DNA of 13,816 nucleotides. Source: an uncultured Eubacteriales bacterium. Lineage in GTDB: Bacteria; Bacillota; Clostridia; Christensenellales; Aristaeellaceae. The notes beneath the pieces are model-generated. The model was not told the DNA's origin. It saw only the letters and a program-made list of their open reading frames with translations, and made no database searches. Shown piece after piece: positions 5,621 to 13,008 of the stretch (the first letter of the stretch is position 1; every line of letters begins with the position of its first letter). Location: NCBI GenBank assembly GCA_900548125.1, contig URJN01000021.1, forward strand, positions 1 through 13,816. Direction: 5' to 3'. The position numbers were made by a program, and so were the translations under genes.

Positions 5621-6640
5621 ATGAAGCTGATTAAAACCACCGAGGCGGTCGGACAGGTACTCTGCCATGATATCACGCAGATTATCCCTGGCGTGACCAA
5701 GGACGCGGTTTTCCGTAAAGGGCATATCATCACGGAGGAAGATATTCCCGTTTTGCTCAGCGTGGGCAAGGAACACATTTATATCTGGGAAAAGAACGAA
5801 AATATCCTGCATGAAAATGAAGCGGCAGAGATTCTGCGCGACATTTGTATGGACGAGCATATGAAAGCGTCCCAGCCGAAGGAAGGCAAGATTGAGCTGA
5901 CGGCAGAAACAGACGGTCTCTTTCTGGCGGATAAGGCGCGGCTCAAGACAATCAACAGCCTTGGACGCATGATGATTGCGATTCGCTCGGCGGGCGTGCC
6001 GGTCAAGAAGGGCGACAAGCTCTGCGGTACGCGCATCATTCCGCTGGTGATTGAAAAGGAAGCGATGGAAAAGGCGAAGGCTCTGGCGGGCGATACGCCG
6101 ATTCTTCGGCTTAAACCGTTCCGTGCGCGCAAATACGGCGTGGTGACCACGGGCAGCGAGGTTTTCCACGGACGAATCAACGATAAATTCACGCCGGTCA
6201 TTCAGCAGAAGCTGGCTGAATACGGCTGTGAAATGGCGGCTCATGAAATCTGCGACGATGATGACAAGAGCATTACGGCGGCAATCAACAGGATGCTGGA
6301 TGAAGGCGTGGAGATGGTGGTCTGCACCGGCGGCATGTCTGTCGATCCGGATGACCGAACGCCGCTGGCAATCCGCAACACCGGCGCGAGGATTGTTTCC
6401 TACGGTGCGCCGGTTCTGCCGGGTGCGATGTTCCTGATTTCGTATATGCCCGACGGAAGACCGGTCTGCGGTCTGCCGGGATGCGTCATGTATGCAAAGC
6501 GGACGATTTTCGATATTTGTCTGCCGTATCTTCTCTCGGATGAACCGATTACTGCGGATGATTTGGCGAACTTGGGCAACGGAGGTCTTTGCCTGAATTG
6601 TCCGGTTTGCGTTTGGCCTAACTGTGGGTTTGGAAAGTGA
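5621..6640 (+). CDS. Molybdopterin-binding protein with MoeA/MogA-type domain and Cys-rich tail
   Basis: This 339-residue protein is of a clostridial type usually found beside Moco genes. The first half (AVGQVLCHDITQIIPG, FRKGHIITEEDIPVLLSVG) resembles MoeA domain I/II sequence. A molybdopterin-binding fold (MoCF_biosynth type) spans about 170-310, with VVTTGSEVFHGRINDKF at 174-190, CTGGMSVDPDDRTP at 235-248 and a GLPGC loop near 284. The C-terminus is CxxCxxCxxxxC (C324, C327, C330, C335), a plausible metal or Fe-S site. It may bind or hand on MPT-AMP or metal-pterin, but the exact step is not established here. The start at 5621 gives the family N-terminus MKLIKTTEAVG; the site before it (GCGGGG) is weak. 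It is the first gene of the Moco operon, and its stop lies 10 bp before moeA. Confidence 0.8.
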   Translation: MKLIKTTEAVGQVLCHDITQIIPGVTKDAVFRKGHIITEEDIPVLLSVGKEHIYIWEKNENILHENEAAEILRDICMDEHMKASQPKEGKIELTAETDGLFLADKARLKTINSLGRMMIAIRSAGVPVKKGDKLCGTRIIPLVIEKEAMEKAKALAGDTPILRLKPFRARKYGVVTTGSEVFHGRINDKFTPVIQQKLAEYGCEMAAHEICDDDDKSITAAINRMLDEGVEMVVCTGGMSVDPDDRTPLAIRNTGARIVSYGAPVLPGAMFLISYMPDGRPVCGLPGCVMYAKRTIFDICLPYLLSDEPITADDLANLGNGGLCLNCPVCVWPNCGFGK

Positions 6641-6650
6641 GGGACGCGGC

Positions 6651-7850
6651 ATGGAAAGCCTTGAAGGTGCTTTAAGCATTTTGCTTTCGCACGCGAAGCC
6701 GGTGACGGACGCGCAGGAGCTGCCGCTTCTGGATGCACTGAACAGAATCGCGGCGGAGGATGTCGTTTCTCCGATGAATGTGCCGCCGTTCAATCGTTCC
6801 CCGCTGGATGGCTATGCGCTGCACAGCGAAGACATTGCGGATGCCTCTCGTGAGCATCCCGCTGTGGTCAAGGTAATCGGCGAAGCCTGCGCGGGCTGCG
6901 GCGAGGTGTTCCGTCCGGCGCGGGGCGAGGCGGTTCGGGTGATGACCGGTGCGCCTGTTCCCGAAACCTGCGACTGCGTTGTCCGTCAGGAGGATACCGA
7001 TGAGGGAATGGACTACGCCGAAATATACGCGCCCGTGAGTCATGGCAGGAATATCTGTCTGGCGGGTGAGGATGTCGCGGCGGGCGAGGTGCTGGTGCAT
7101 GCGGGCGAAAAGCTGACGGCAACCCATCTGGCCGTTCTGGCAGGCGTGGGTCAAGCGCGTGTGAAGGTCGTCCGTCGGGTGCGCGCCGCACTGCTGTGTA
7201 CGGGGGATGAGCTGACTCAGCCGGGGCAGCCGCTGACCTTCGGAAAAATCTACGATTCCAATCAGATGGCGCTGACGGCGCGGCTTGCAGAGCTGGGGGT
7301 TGAGTGCGTTCAGCTGGGCGAGTTGTCCGATGATCCGCAGAATGTGGCGGATGCGCTTGCGCATGCTGCGCTGGAGGCGGATATCATTCTGACGACCGGC
7401 GGCGTATCCGTCGGAAAAAAGGATATTTTCCATCAGGTGCTGCCGCTGATGGGTGCCGAGCGGCTTTTCTGGCGCATTGCGATGAAGCCCGGCAGCCCGC
7501 TGCTGTGCGGTCTGTATCAAGATAAGCTGATGATTTGTCTGTCGGGCAATCCGTTTGCGGCGCTGTGCTGCTTTGAAGTGTTTGCCGTGCCGACGCTTCG
7601 GCGTCTCAGCGGCGAAACGAACATCGACGCAAAGCGCGTCAAGACCCGACTGCGCGGGGAGTTTCCCAAGCCCAGCCCCGGACGCCGCCTGATTCGTGCG
7701 GTTTTCGACGGAGAAACGGTGCGTCCGGCTTCGGGCAACCATTCCAGCGGTTCGCTGTCGGCGAATATCGGCTGTAATTGCCTGATTGATATTCCGGCAG
7801 GGACGGGTGCGCTGCATCAGGATGATGAAGTTGAGGTAGTGCTGATATGA
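6651..7850 (+). CDS. moeA: MoeA molybdopterin molybdenumtransferase
   Basis: This 399-residue enzyme inserts molybdate (or tungstate) into adenylylated molybdopterin. All the family blocks are present in order: SPLDGYA (50-56), MTGAPVP (98-104), TGDEL (184-188), GKIYDSN (198-204), TTGGVSVGKKD (248-258), PGSP (280-283) and LSGNPFA (297-303). A C-terminal beta domain follows (about 325-399). Length is normal for MoeA. The ATG at 6651 is preceded by GTGAGGG, which overlaps the upstream stop codon, and it gives the correct N-terminus; an in-frame ATG at 6624 lies inside the previous gene. The end overlaps the moaC start by 4 bp (ATGA), implying translational coupling. Confidence 0.95.
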   Translation: MESLEGALSILLSHAKPVTDAQELPLLDALNRIAAEDVVSPMNVPPFNRSPLDGYALHSEDIADASREHPAVVKVIGEACAGCGEVFRPARGEAVRVMTGAPVPETCDCVVRQEDTDEGMDYAEIYAPVSHGRNICLAGEDVAAGEVLVHAGEKLTATHLAVLAGVGQARVKVVRRVRAALLCTGDELTQPGQPLTFGKIYDSNQMALTARLAELGVECVQLGELSDDPQNVADALAHAALEADIILTTGGVSVGKKDIFHQVLPLMGAERLFWRIAMKPGSPLLCGLYQDKLMICLSGNPFAALCCFEVFAVPTLRRLSGETNIDAKRVKTRLRGEFPKPSPGRRLIRAVFDGETVRPASGNHSSGSLSANIGCNCLIDIPAGTGALHQDDEVEVVLI

Positions 7851-8353
7851 TTGAAAAACTGACGCATTTTGACGGGAATGGGCAGGCTGTCATGGTCGAT
7901 GTAACCGCCAAAAATGAAACGGAGCGGACGGCGATTGCTAAGGGACGCATTCGCGTGAGTCCGGATACCATGACCGCAATCCGTGAGGGCAGTGCCGCTA
8001 AGGGTGATGTGCTTGGCGTGGCGCGCGTGGCGGGGATCATGGCGGTCAAGCGCACGAGCGACCTGATTCCCATGTGCCATCCGCTGATGATTGGCAAGAC
8101 CTCGATTGATTTCCGCATACTCGAAGAAAGCTGTGAGATTGAATGCCTGTGTACGGCGAAGCTCAAGGGACAGACGGGCGTTGAAATGGAAGCACTGACC
8201 GGTGTATCCGTGGCATTGCTGACGATTTATGATATGTGCAAGGCGATTGACAAGCGCATGGAAATCGGCGGCATCCATCTGGCGAAAAAAACCGGAGGCA
8301 AGAGCGGCAGCTTTATCAACGATCCCGAATTTGAGGAGGCACGAGATGATTGA
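7847..8353 (+). CDS. moaC: MoaC cyclic pyranopterin monophosphate synthase
   Basis: This 168-residue protein is the normal length for MoaC, which converts the MoaA product (3',8-cyclo-GTP) to cyclic pyranopterin monophosphate. Active-site blocks are visible: AKGDVL with K52, PMCHPL with H78, GQTGVEMEALTG (108-119), YDMCKAIDK with D129 and K132, and KKTGGKSG (147-154). These match the E. coli catalytic residues K51, H77, D128 and K131 shifted by one. The start overlaps the moeA stop (ATGA) and the end overlaps the moaA start by 8 bp, so the three genes are coupled. The whole pathway step pair moaC-moaA is intact. Confidence 0.97.
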   Translation: MIEKLTHFDGNGQAVMVDVTAKNETERTAIAKGRIRVSPDTMTAIREGSAAKGDVLGVARVAGIMAVKRTSDLIPMCHPLMIGKTSIDFRILEESCEIECLCTAKLKGQTGVEMEALTGVSVALLTIYDMCKAIDKRMEIGGIHLAKKTGGKSGSFINDPEFEEARDD

Positions 8354-9317
8354 CCGATGCGGACGGAATATCGACTATATGCGGATTTCCGTGACGGATC
8401 GCTGCAATCTGCGCTGCATATACTGCATGCCCGCGAGCGGCGTGCAGAGCTTTTGTCACAGCGACGTGCTGAGCTATGAGGAAATCGTCCGCGTGGTGCG
8501 GCAGGCGGCGGCTTTGGGCATCCGGCATTTGCGGGTGACGGGCGGCGAACCAATGGCTCGGAAGGGGTGCATGGAGCTGATTGACATGCTCCACCGCATT
8601 CCCGGCATCGAAACCATCGCGCTGACAACCAATGCGATGCTGCTGGATGGGCGCGTGCAGGAGATTCGCAGCAAGGGGCTGACCTCGATGAATATCTCGG
8701 TGGACAGCCTGGATCCCGATGTTTTTCGAGAGATGACCCGCGGCGGCGACATCCAGGTGGTGCGGCGCGTGATAGAGGATGCGCTGGATGCAGGCATACG
8801 GGTGAAAATCAATGCTGTTCCCGTGCGGGGCTTGAACGACGCGGGGCTGATGCAGGTGGCGGAGCTGGCGAGAACGAAGGATATCTGTGTCCGGTTTATT
8901 GAGCTGATGCCTCTGGGATGCGGCAAAGACCTGACGCCCATTCCGACTGATGAAATGATAGTGCGCTGCCGCGAAACCTTCGGCGAGATGCAGGAGGACG
9001 ATACGCTGCATGGCTATGGACCTGCGCGCTATATGCGTCCGAAGGGCTTTGTCGGTTCGCTGGGCTTTATCAGCCCGCTGAGCCATGAGTTTTGCAGCTC
9101 CTGCAACCGTATTCGGCTGACGGGGGACGGTTTTTTGAAGCTGTGCCTGAATCATAAGGCAGGCATTGATTTGAGGGCGATGCTTCGGAGCGGTGCGTCG
9201 GATGAGGAAATCGGCGCGGCGATGAAAGAAGCGATTGCGGGAAAGCCGCAGAGACATGGCTTTTTAGAGCAGATTGCGGACGCCGAAAGCCGGAGAATGA
9301 ACGAAATCGGAGGATGA
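8346..9317 (+). CDS. moaA: MoaA radical-SAM GTP 3',8-cyclase
   Basis: This 323-residue enzyme starts Moco synthesis by cyclising GTP. The radical-SAM cluster motif is C20/C24/C27 (CNLRCIYC), followed by TGGEP (65-69). The second, substrate-binding cluster is C250/C253/C267 (CxxC-x13-C). The C-terminus ends in the GG dipeptide needed in MoaA for catalysis (NEIGG). The start at 8346 has GAGGAGG about 6 bases upstream, lies inside the end of moaC and gives the right distance to the first cluster; the open frame further upstream is a moaC shadow. The stop overlaps a possible ATG of the next gene. All residues expected for activity are visible. Confidence 0.97.
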   Translation: MIDRCGRNIDYMRISVTDRCNLRCIYCMPASGVQSFCHSDVLSYEEIVRVVRQAAALGIRHLRVTGGEPMARKGCMELIDMLHRIPGIETIALTTNAMLLDGRVQEIRSKGLTSMNISVDSLDPDVFREMTRGGDIQVVRRVIEDALDAGIRVKINAVPVRGLNDAGLMQVAELARTKDICVRFIELMPLGCGKDLTPIPTDEMIVRCRETFGEMQEDDTLHGYGPARYMRPKGFVGSLGFISPLSHEFCSSCNRIRLTGDGFLKLCLNHKAGIDLRAMLRSGASDEEIGAAMKEAIAGKPQRHGFLEQIADAESRRMNEIGG

Positions 9318-9322
9318 GCCAT

Positions 9323-10258
9323 ATGGGTAAGGTTATTGCGGTATGTACCAGTGATCGCCGCGGCATTCAGAAGCACGACGTGAACAGCGGTTATTTCGAG
9401 GTGAACTGGGGCATTGACGGCGATGCCCATGCGGGTCAGTGGCATCGTCAGGTCAGCCTGCTGAGCGCGGACAAGATTGCCGCCTTCAACGAGAAGGGCG
9501 CGGGGGTCATTCCCGGCGCGTTCGGCGAAAATCTCGTGGTCGATGGCTTTGATTTTCGCGCCTTGCCTGTGGGAACGCTGCTGCGCTGCGGAAGTGTTCT
9601 GCTGGAAATGACGCAGATTGGCAAGGAATGTCACAGCCATTGTGAGATTTATAAGAAGATGGGCGACTGCATCATGCCGCGCGAGGGCGTTTTTGCCCGC
9701 GTTCTGGAGCCCGGCACGATTCATGTGGGCGATGAAATGGTGATTGAGCCGCGCAAAACGCCGCGTCCGTGGCAGGCGGCGGTCATCACGCTTTCGGATA
9801 AGGGCGCGCGCGGCGAACGCAAGGACGAAAGTGGACCCGCAATCGTCCGGCGTCTTGAGGAAAGCGGCTATGAGGTCGTCGAGCAGATTTTGCTGGCGGA
9901 CGAGCAGACGGCACTGAAAGCACAGCTGATTCGTCTGGCAGACCAGCGTCAGCTGGATTTGATTCTGACCACGGGCGGCACCGGATTCTCCCCGCGCGAT
10001 ACGACGCCGGAGGCGACGCTTGCCGTCGCAACGCGGCTGGCACCGGGCATTGCCGAAGCGGTTCGCGCAGCCTCGATGCAGTTTACCAAGCACGCGATGC
10101 TTTCCCGCGCGCAGTCGGTCATCCGCGGCAAGACGCTGATTATCAATCTGCCGGGCAGCCCAAAGGCTTGCATGGAAAGCATGGATGTATTCATGGATAC
10201 GATTCCCCACGCAATGGGGCTTCTGCGCAACGAAGTTCAGGATTGCGCGCGCAAGTGA
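9323..10258 (+). CDS. MOSC domain - MogA/MoaB fusion protein
   Basis: This 311-residue, two-domain protein has residues 1 to about 145 as a MOSC domain, related to Moco sulfurase C-termini and YiiM. Its conserved cysteine is probably C103 in IGKECHSHC. Residues from about 150 to 311 are a MogA/MoaB molybdopterin adenylyltransferase, with SDKGARGERKDESGP (158-172), TTGGTGFSPRDTTPEAT (216-232) and INLPGSPKA (274-282). The MogA half activates molybdopterin by adenylation for MoeA. The MOSC half may bind sulfur or cofactor, but its role here is inference. GGAGG at 9309-9313 supports the ATG at 9323 with a 9-base spacer; an ATG at 9314 overlaps the moaA stop but has no room for that site. This is the last gene of the Moco operon. 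Confidence 0.92.
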   Translation: MGKVIAVCTSDRRGIQKHDVNSGYFEVNWGIDGDAHAGQWHRQVSLLSADKIAAFNEKGAGVIPGAFGENLVVDGFDFRALPVGTLLRCGSVLLEMTQIGKECHSHCEIYKKMGDCIMPREGVFARVLEPGTIHVGDEMVIEPRKTPRPWQAAVITLSDKGARGERKDESGPAIVRRLEESGYEVVEQILLADEQTALKAQLIRLADQRQLDLILTTGGTGFSPRDTTPEATLAVATRLAPGIAEAVRAASMQFTKHAMLSRAQSVIRGKTLIINLPGSPKACMESMDVFMDTIPHAMGLLRNEVQDCARK

Positions 10259-10261
10259 GCG

Positions 10262-10387
10262 GGAGGGCGGTTTATGCCGCTGCTCCGTGACTAAGATGAG
10301 GATTTGACGTTACCCTGTTTTTTTCGTGTGCATAAGCGGACGTAAAGCCGGACGCTTTGCAAATAAATCGCCCCTGAAAGACGGGGC
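10262..10387 (+). promoter_or_regulatory. Upstream region of modA with two small hairpins and a T7 run
   Basis: Between the MogA fusion and modA there is a stem GGAG-GCGG/CCGC-CTCC (10262-10286), a T7 run at 10318-10324 without a clear hairpin directly before it, and a GCCCC/GGGGC hairpin (10370-10387) just ahead of the modA site AAAAGGAG. TTGACG at 10304-10309 could be a -35 box, but the best nearby -10 (CATAAG, 10331) is 21 bases away. A separate modA promoter or leader control is likely but not proven. I see no clear ModE-type operator. Confidence 0.35.
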
Positions 10388-10402
10388 AAAAGGAGTACTC
10401 AC

Positions 10403-11218
10403 ATGAAAAGACTGGCAACTATCCTGATGACCCTGACCTTGCTGGTGACCTGCGCGGCGGCGTGGGCGGAAACGACGGATCTGGTGGTGTTCGCTGCGGC
10501 GTCTATGACGGAAACGCTGACGCAGATTAAGGCGGCATACGAAGCGGAGCATCCGGACGTGAACATCACCTACAACTTTGACTCCTCCGGAACGCTGAAA
10601 ACGCAGATTCAGGAGGGTGCGGAATGCGATTTGTTCATTTCCGCCGGTCAGAAGCAGATGAATCAGCTGGATATCGCCGCCGATCCCGCCGTCAATAAAG
10701 ACGGGCTGGATTTCGTGGCGGAGGGAAGCCGAATCAATCTGCTGGAAAACAAGGTAACGCTGGTTGTGCCGGCGGGCAACGAAAAGGGTATCGAGAGCTT
10801 TGAGCAGCTTGCGGAAAAGCTGAAGGCGGGCGACGTGCTGCTGGCGATGGGCAACAGCGACGTGCCGGTCGGACAGTATACCCAGAAGATTCTTGCGTTC
10901 TACGGGCTGGATGAGGATGCGCTGGCGAAGGCTGGCTGTCTGACCTACGGCACCAACGTCAAGGAAGTGACCACGCAGGTGGCGGAAGGCAGCGTGGACG
11001 CGGGCGTCATTTACTGCACGGATGCGTTCTCCGCGGGTCTGACCGTGGTGGATGCGGCGACGAAGGACATGTGCGGTCAGGTGATTTATCCGGCTGCTGT
11101 GCTGAAAACGGCGGAGCATGCCGAGGCAGCGCAGGCGTTCCTCAATTATCTGCAAACCGAGGAAGCGATGAAGGTCTTTGAGGGCGTCGGCTTCTCGCCC
11201 GTGGCTGTCAAAGAATAA
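10403..11218 (+). CDS. modA: ModA molybdate/tungstate ABC transporter substrate-binding protein
   Basis: This 271-residue extracytoplasmic binding protein for molybdate and probably tungstate begins with a signal peptide: K2/R3, a hydrophobic core at 4-16, and AWA/E suggesting cleavage after residue 22. A lipobox-like LVTC (14-17) is also present, but T at -1 is atypical, so lipoprotein anchoring is uncertain. Family blocks are VVFAAASMTETL, then SSGTLKTQIQEGAECDLFISA as the oxyanion-site region, and GNSDVPVGQYTQK. The ATG at 10403 has AAAGGAG upstream. It is the first gene of modABC-fdhD; a terminator between it and modB would give more ModA than transporter. ModA-type proteins bind both oxyanions, and sequence alone does not separate them. 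Confidence 0.93.
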   Translation: MKRLATILMTLTLLVTCAAAWAETTDLVVFAAASMTETLTQIKAAYEAEHPDVNITYNFDSSGTLKTQIQEGAECDLFISAGQKQMNQLDIAADPAVNKDGLDFVAEGSRINLLENKVTLVVPAGNEKGIESFEQLAEKLKAGDVLLAMGNSDVPVGQYTQKILAFYGLDEDALAKAGCLTYGTNVKEVTTQVAEGSVDAGVIYCTDAFSAGLTVVDAATKDMCGQVIYPAAVLKTAEHAEAAQAFLNYLQTEEAMKVFEGVGFSPVAVKE

Positions 11219-11229
11219 CGGAATCAAGC

Positions 11230-11266
11230 GGGCTGCGCCGGTTTTTCCGACGCGCCCTGTTTTTTT
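11230..11266 (+). terminator. Intrinsic terminator (attenuator) between modA and modB
   Basis: The stem GGGC-GCG / CGC-GCCC (one bulged T) continues into CGG/CCG around a TTTTT loop and is followed at once by seven T after TG (11260-11266). The modB ribosome site AAGGAG begins directly after the T run. Partial read-through would give less modB and modC message than modA message. Confidence 0.8.
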
Positions 11267-11281
11267 AAGGAGTAAGGGACG

Positions 11282-11950
11282 ATGGATTGGTATCCCTTGT
11301 GGAACTCGCTGAGGATTGCGGCAATCAGCAGCGTACTCGTGTTTTTTCTGGGCATATTCTGTGCCTATTACGCCTCGAAGCTGCCGCGGCTGATTAAGGG
11401 CATCCTTGACGTGGCATTGACCCTGCCGATGGTGCTTCCGCCGACGGTCTGCGGTTATTTTCTGCTGCTGGTGTTCGGGGTTAAAAGACCTGTCGGGCAG
11501 TTCCTGATGCAGTACGGTATTAAATTCGTCATGACATGGTACGGCGGCGTGTTGGCGGCATCCGTCGTGGCTTTTCCGCTGATGTATCGGACGGCGCGCG
11601 GCGCGTTTGAGGCGGTAGACAAAAATCTGGGCTACTCCGCTCAAACGCTCGGACGCTCGAATACCTGGATTTTCTGGCGGGTGCGCATGCCTGCTTGCCG
11701 GCAGGGCATCAGCGCAGGCTGTGTATTGGCGTTTGCGCGCGCGCTGGGCGAGTACGGCGCGACCAGCATGCTCATCGGTTATACGCCGGGAAGGACGGCG
11801 ACCATTTCCACGACGGTTTATCAGCTCTGGCGGACGAATGACGAGCAGGGCGCCATGATGTGGGTAATGGTCAATATGGCAATCAGCGCGGTCGTGCTGC
11901 TGACGGTCAACCTGCTGGAGGAACGGCAGAAAAAGGCGGTGAAGTCATGA
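11282..11950 (+). CDS. modB: ModB molybdate ABC transporter permease
   Basis: This 222-residue membrane protein is the channel of the Mo/W importer. About five hydrophobic segments are visible (roughly 11-31, 41-66, 86-104, 143-165 and 190-211). The cytoplasmic EAA-type loop that docks ModC spans about 107-143 (GAFEAVDKNLGYSAQTLG...). The family block ALGEYGATSMLIG is at 154-166. Length is usual for ModB. The ATG at 11282 follows AAGGAG by 9 bases, straight after the upstream terminator. The stop overlaps the modC start (ATGA). Confidence 0.95.
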   Translation: MDWYPLWNSLRIAAISSVLVFFLGIFCAYYASKLPRLIKGILDVALTLPMVLPPTVCGYFLLLVFGVKRPVGQFLMQYGIKFVMTWYGGVLAASVVAFPLMYRTARGAFEAVDKNLGYSAQTLGRSNTWIFWRVRMPACRQGISAGCVLAFARALGEYGATSMLIGYTPGRTATISTTVYQLWRTNDEQGAMMWVMVNMAISAVVLLTVNLLEERQKKAVKS

Positions 11951-12990
11951 GCCTTCATGTGGACATCAGAAAGAGGCTGGGCAGCTTTGTGCTGGAAAGT
12001 GCTTTCGAGCAGGACGGCGGCGTTCTGGGACTGCTGGGCGCATCGGGCTGCGGCAAGAGCATGACGCTCAAGTGCATCGCGGGCATCGAAAAGCCGGATG
12101 AAGGACGCATCGTGCTGGACGGCCGTGTGCTGTATGATTCGGCGGCGCGGGTGAATCTTCCGCCGCAGCAGCGGCAGGTGGGCTATCTGTTTCAAAATTA
12201 TGCGCTGTTTCCCAATATGACGGTGCGTCAGAATATAGCGGTTGGTCTGCATAGGGAAAAGGACAGGCGGAAGCGCGAGCGGGAATTAGAGGATGCCGTC
12301 CGTCTCTTTCAGCTGGATGGATTGGAAAACCATCGTCCGTATCAGCTTTCCGGAGGTCAGCAGCAGCGCGTGGCATTGGCGAGGATATTGGTCAACCGAC
12401 CGCAGCTGCTGATGCTCGACGAACCTTTTTCTGCGCTGGACAGCCATCTCAGGCTCAGGCTGCAAATGGAGCTCAAGGAGCGGCTCGGCGCGTTCGGGCG
12501 CGACGTGCTGATGGTGACGCACAGCCGCGACGAGGCATATCATATGTGCGGCAGAATCGCGGTCATGGAATCGGGAAAAATCAAAATCGTAAAGGAAACC
12601 AAAGAGCTTTTTGCCGACCCCGAAAGCATTTGCGCCGCCGCTATCACGGGCTGCAAAAACATTGCGTCGGCAAGAAAAATCGGCGAATATGAGGTCGAAG
12701 TGCCGGATTGGGGCATTCGCCTGACGACGGCGAAGCCGGTTCGGGATGACGTGACAGCCGTCGGTATTCGCGCGCATTATTTTAATACAAAGACATTGCA
12801 GAATCGCGCCGACGTGGTTTATGCGGGCGAAATGGAAGAACCGTTTGAGGTTTCCGTCCGCTTCCGCTGGGCGGGACAGAGAGCGGATACAGAGCCGCTG
12901 CTTTGGCGCGTGAGCAAAGAAAAGCGCGGTCAGCAGTTCCCGACGGCACTTGGCGTTGCGCCGGTCAACATTCTGCTGCTGCATGCGTAA
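11947..12990 (+). CDS. modC: ModC molybdate ABC transporter ATP-binding protein
   Basis: This 347-residue ATPase powers ModB. Visible motifs are Walker A GASGCGKS (31-38), Q-loop Q83, the signature LSGGQ (134-138), Walker B LLMLDEP (154-160) and H192 in the switch. Residues from about 235 to 347 form a C-terminal domain beginning GCKNIASARKIGEYEVEVPD. It sits where ModC usually has an oxyanion-sensing MOP/TOBE regulatory domain, but I see only weak similarity, so trans-inhibition is uncertain. The ATG at 11947 overlaps the modB stop by 4 bp and gives the expected short N-terminus; the upstream in-frame extension to 11860 lies inside modB and is not credible. The next gene, fdhD, follows after 18 bp. 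Confidence 0.95.
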   Translation: MSLHVDIRKRLGSFVLESAFEQDGGVLGLLGASGCGKSMTLKCIAGIEKPDEGRIVLDGRVLYDSAARVNLPPQQRQVGYLFQNYALFPNMTVRQNIAVGLHREKDRRKRERELEDAVRLFQLDGLENHRPYQLSGGQQQRVALARILVNRPQLLMLDEPFSALDSHLRLRLQMELKERLGAFGRDVLMVTHSRDEAYHMCGRIAVMESGKIKIVKETKELFADPESICAAAITGCKNIASARKIGEYEVEVPDWGIRLTTAKPVRDDVTAVGIRAHYFNTKTLQNRADVVYAGEMEEPFEVSVRFRWAGQRADTEPLLWRVSKEKRGQQFPTALGVAPVNILLLHA

Positions 12991-13008
12991 AAGATGAGGA
13001 TGAAAAGC

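Noticed and set aside
5576..6793. 405-codon minus-strand frame opposite the molybdopterin-binding gene
   Set aside because: It is antisense to a conserved gene, rich in R, H and N, without recognisable domains or a ribosome site. The same holds for the long minus-strand frames at 4014-4925, 6672-7817, 8316-9257, 9152-10210, 10310-11644 and 12286-13563.
10304..10336. TTGACG...CATAAG as a modA promoter
   Set aside because: The 21-base spacer is too long and the -10 at the right distance is poor. It is mentioned only as a weak possibility.
11860..11946. Upstream extension of modC
   Set aside because: It lies within modB in another frame, whereas the ATGA overlap start at 11947 gives a normal ModC N-terminus.
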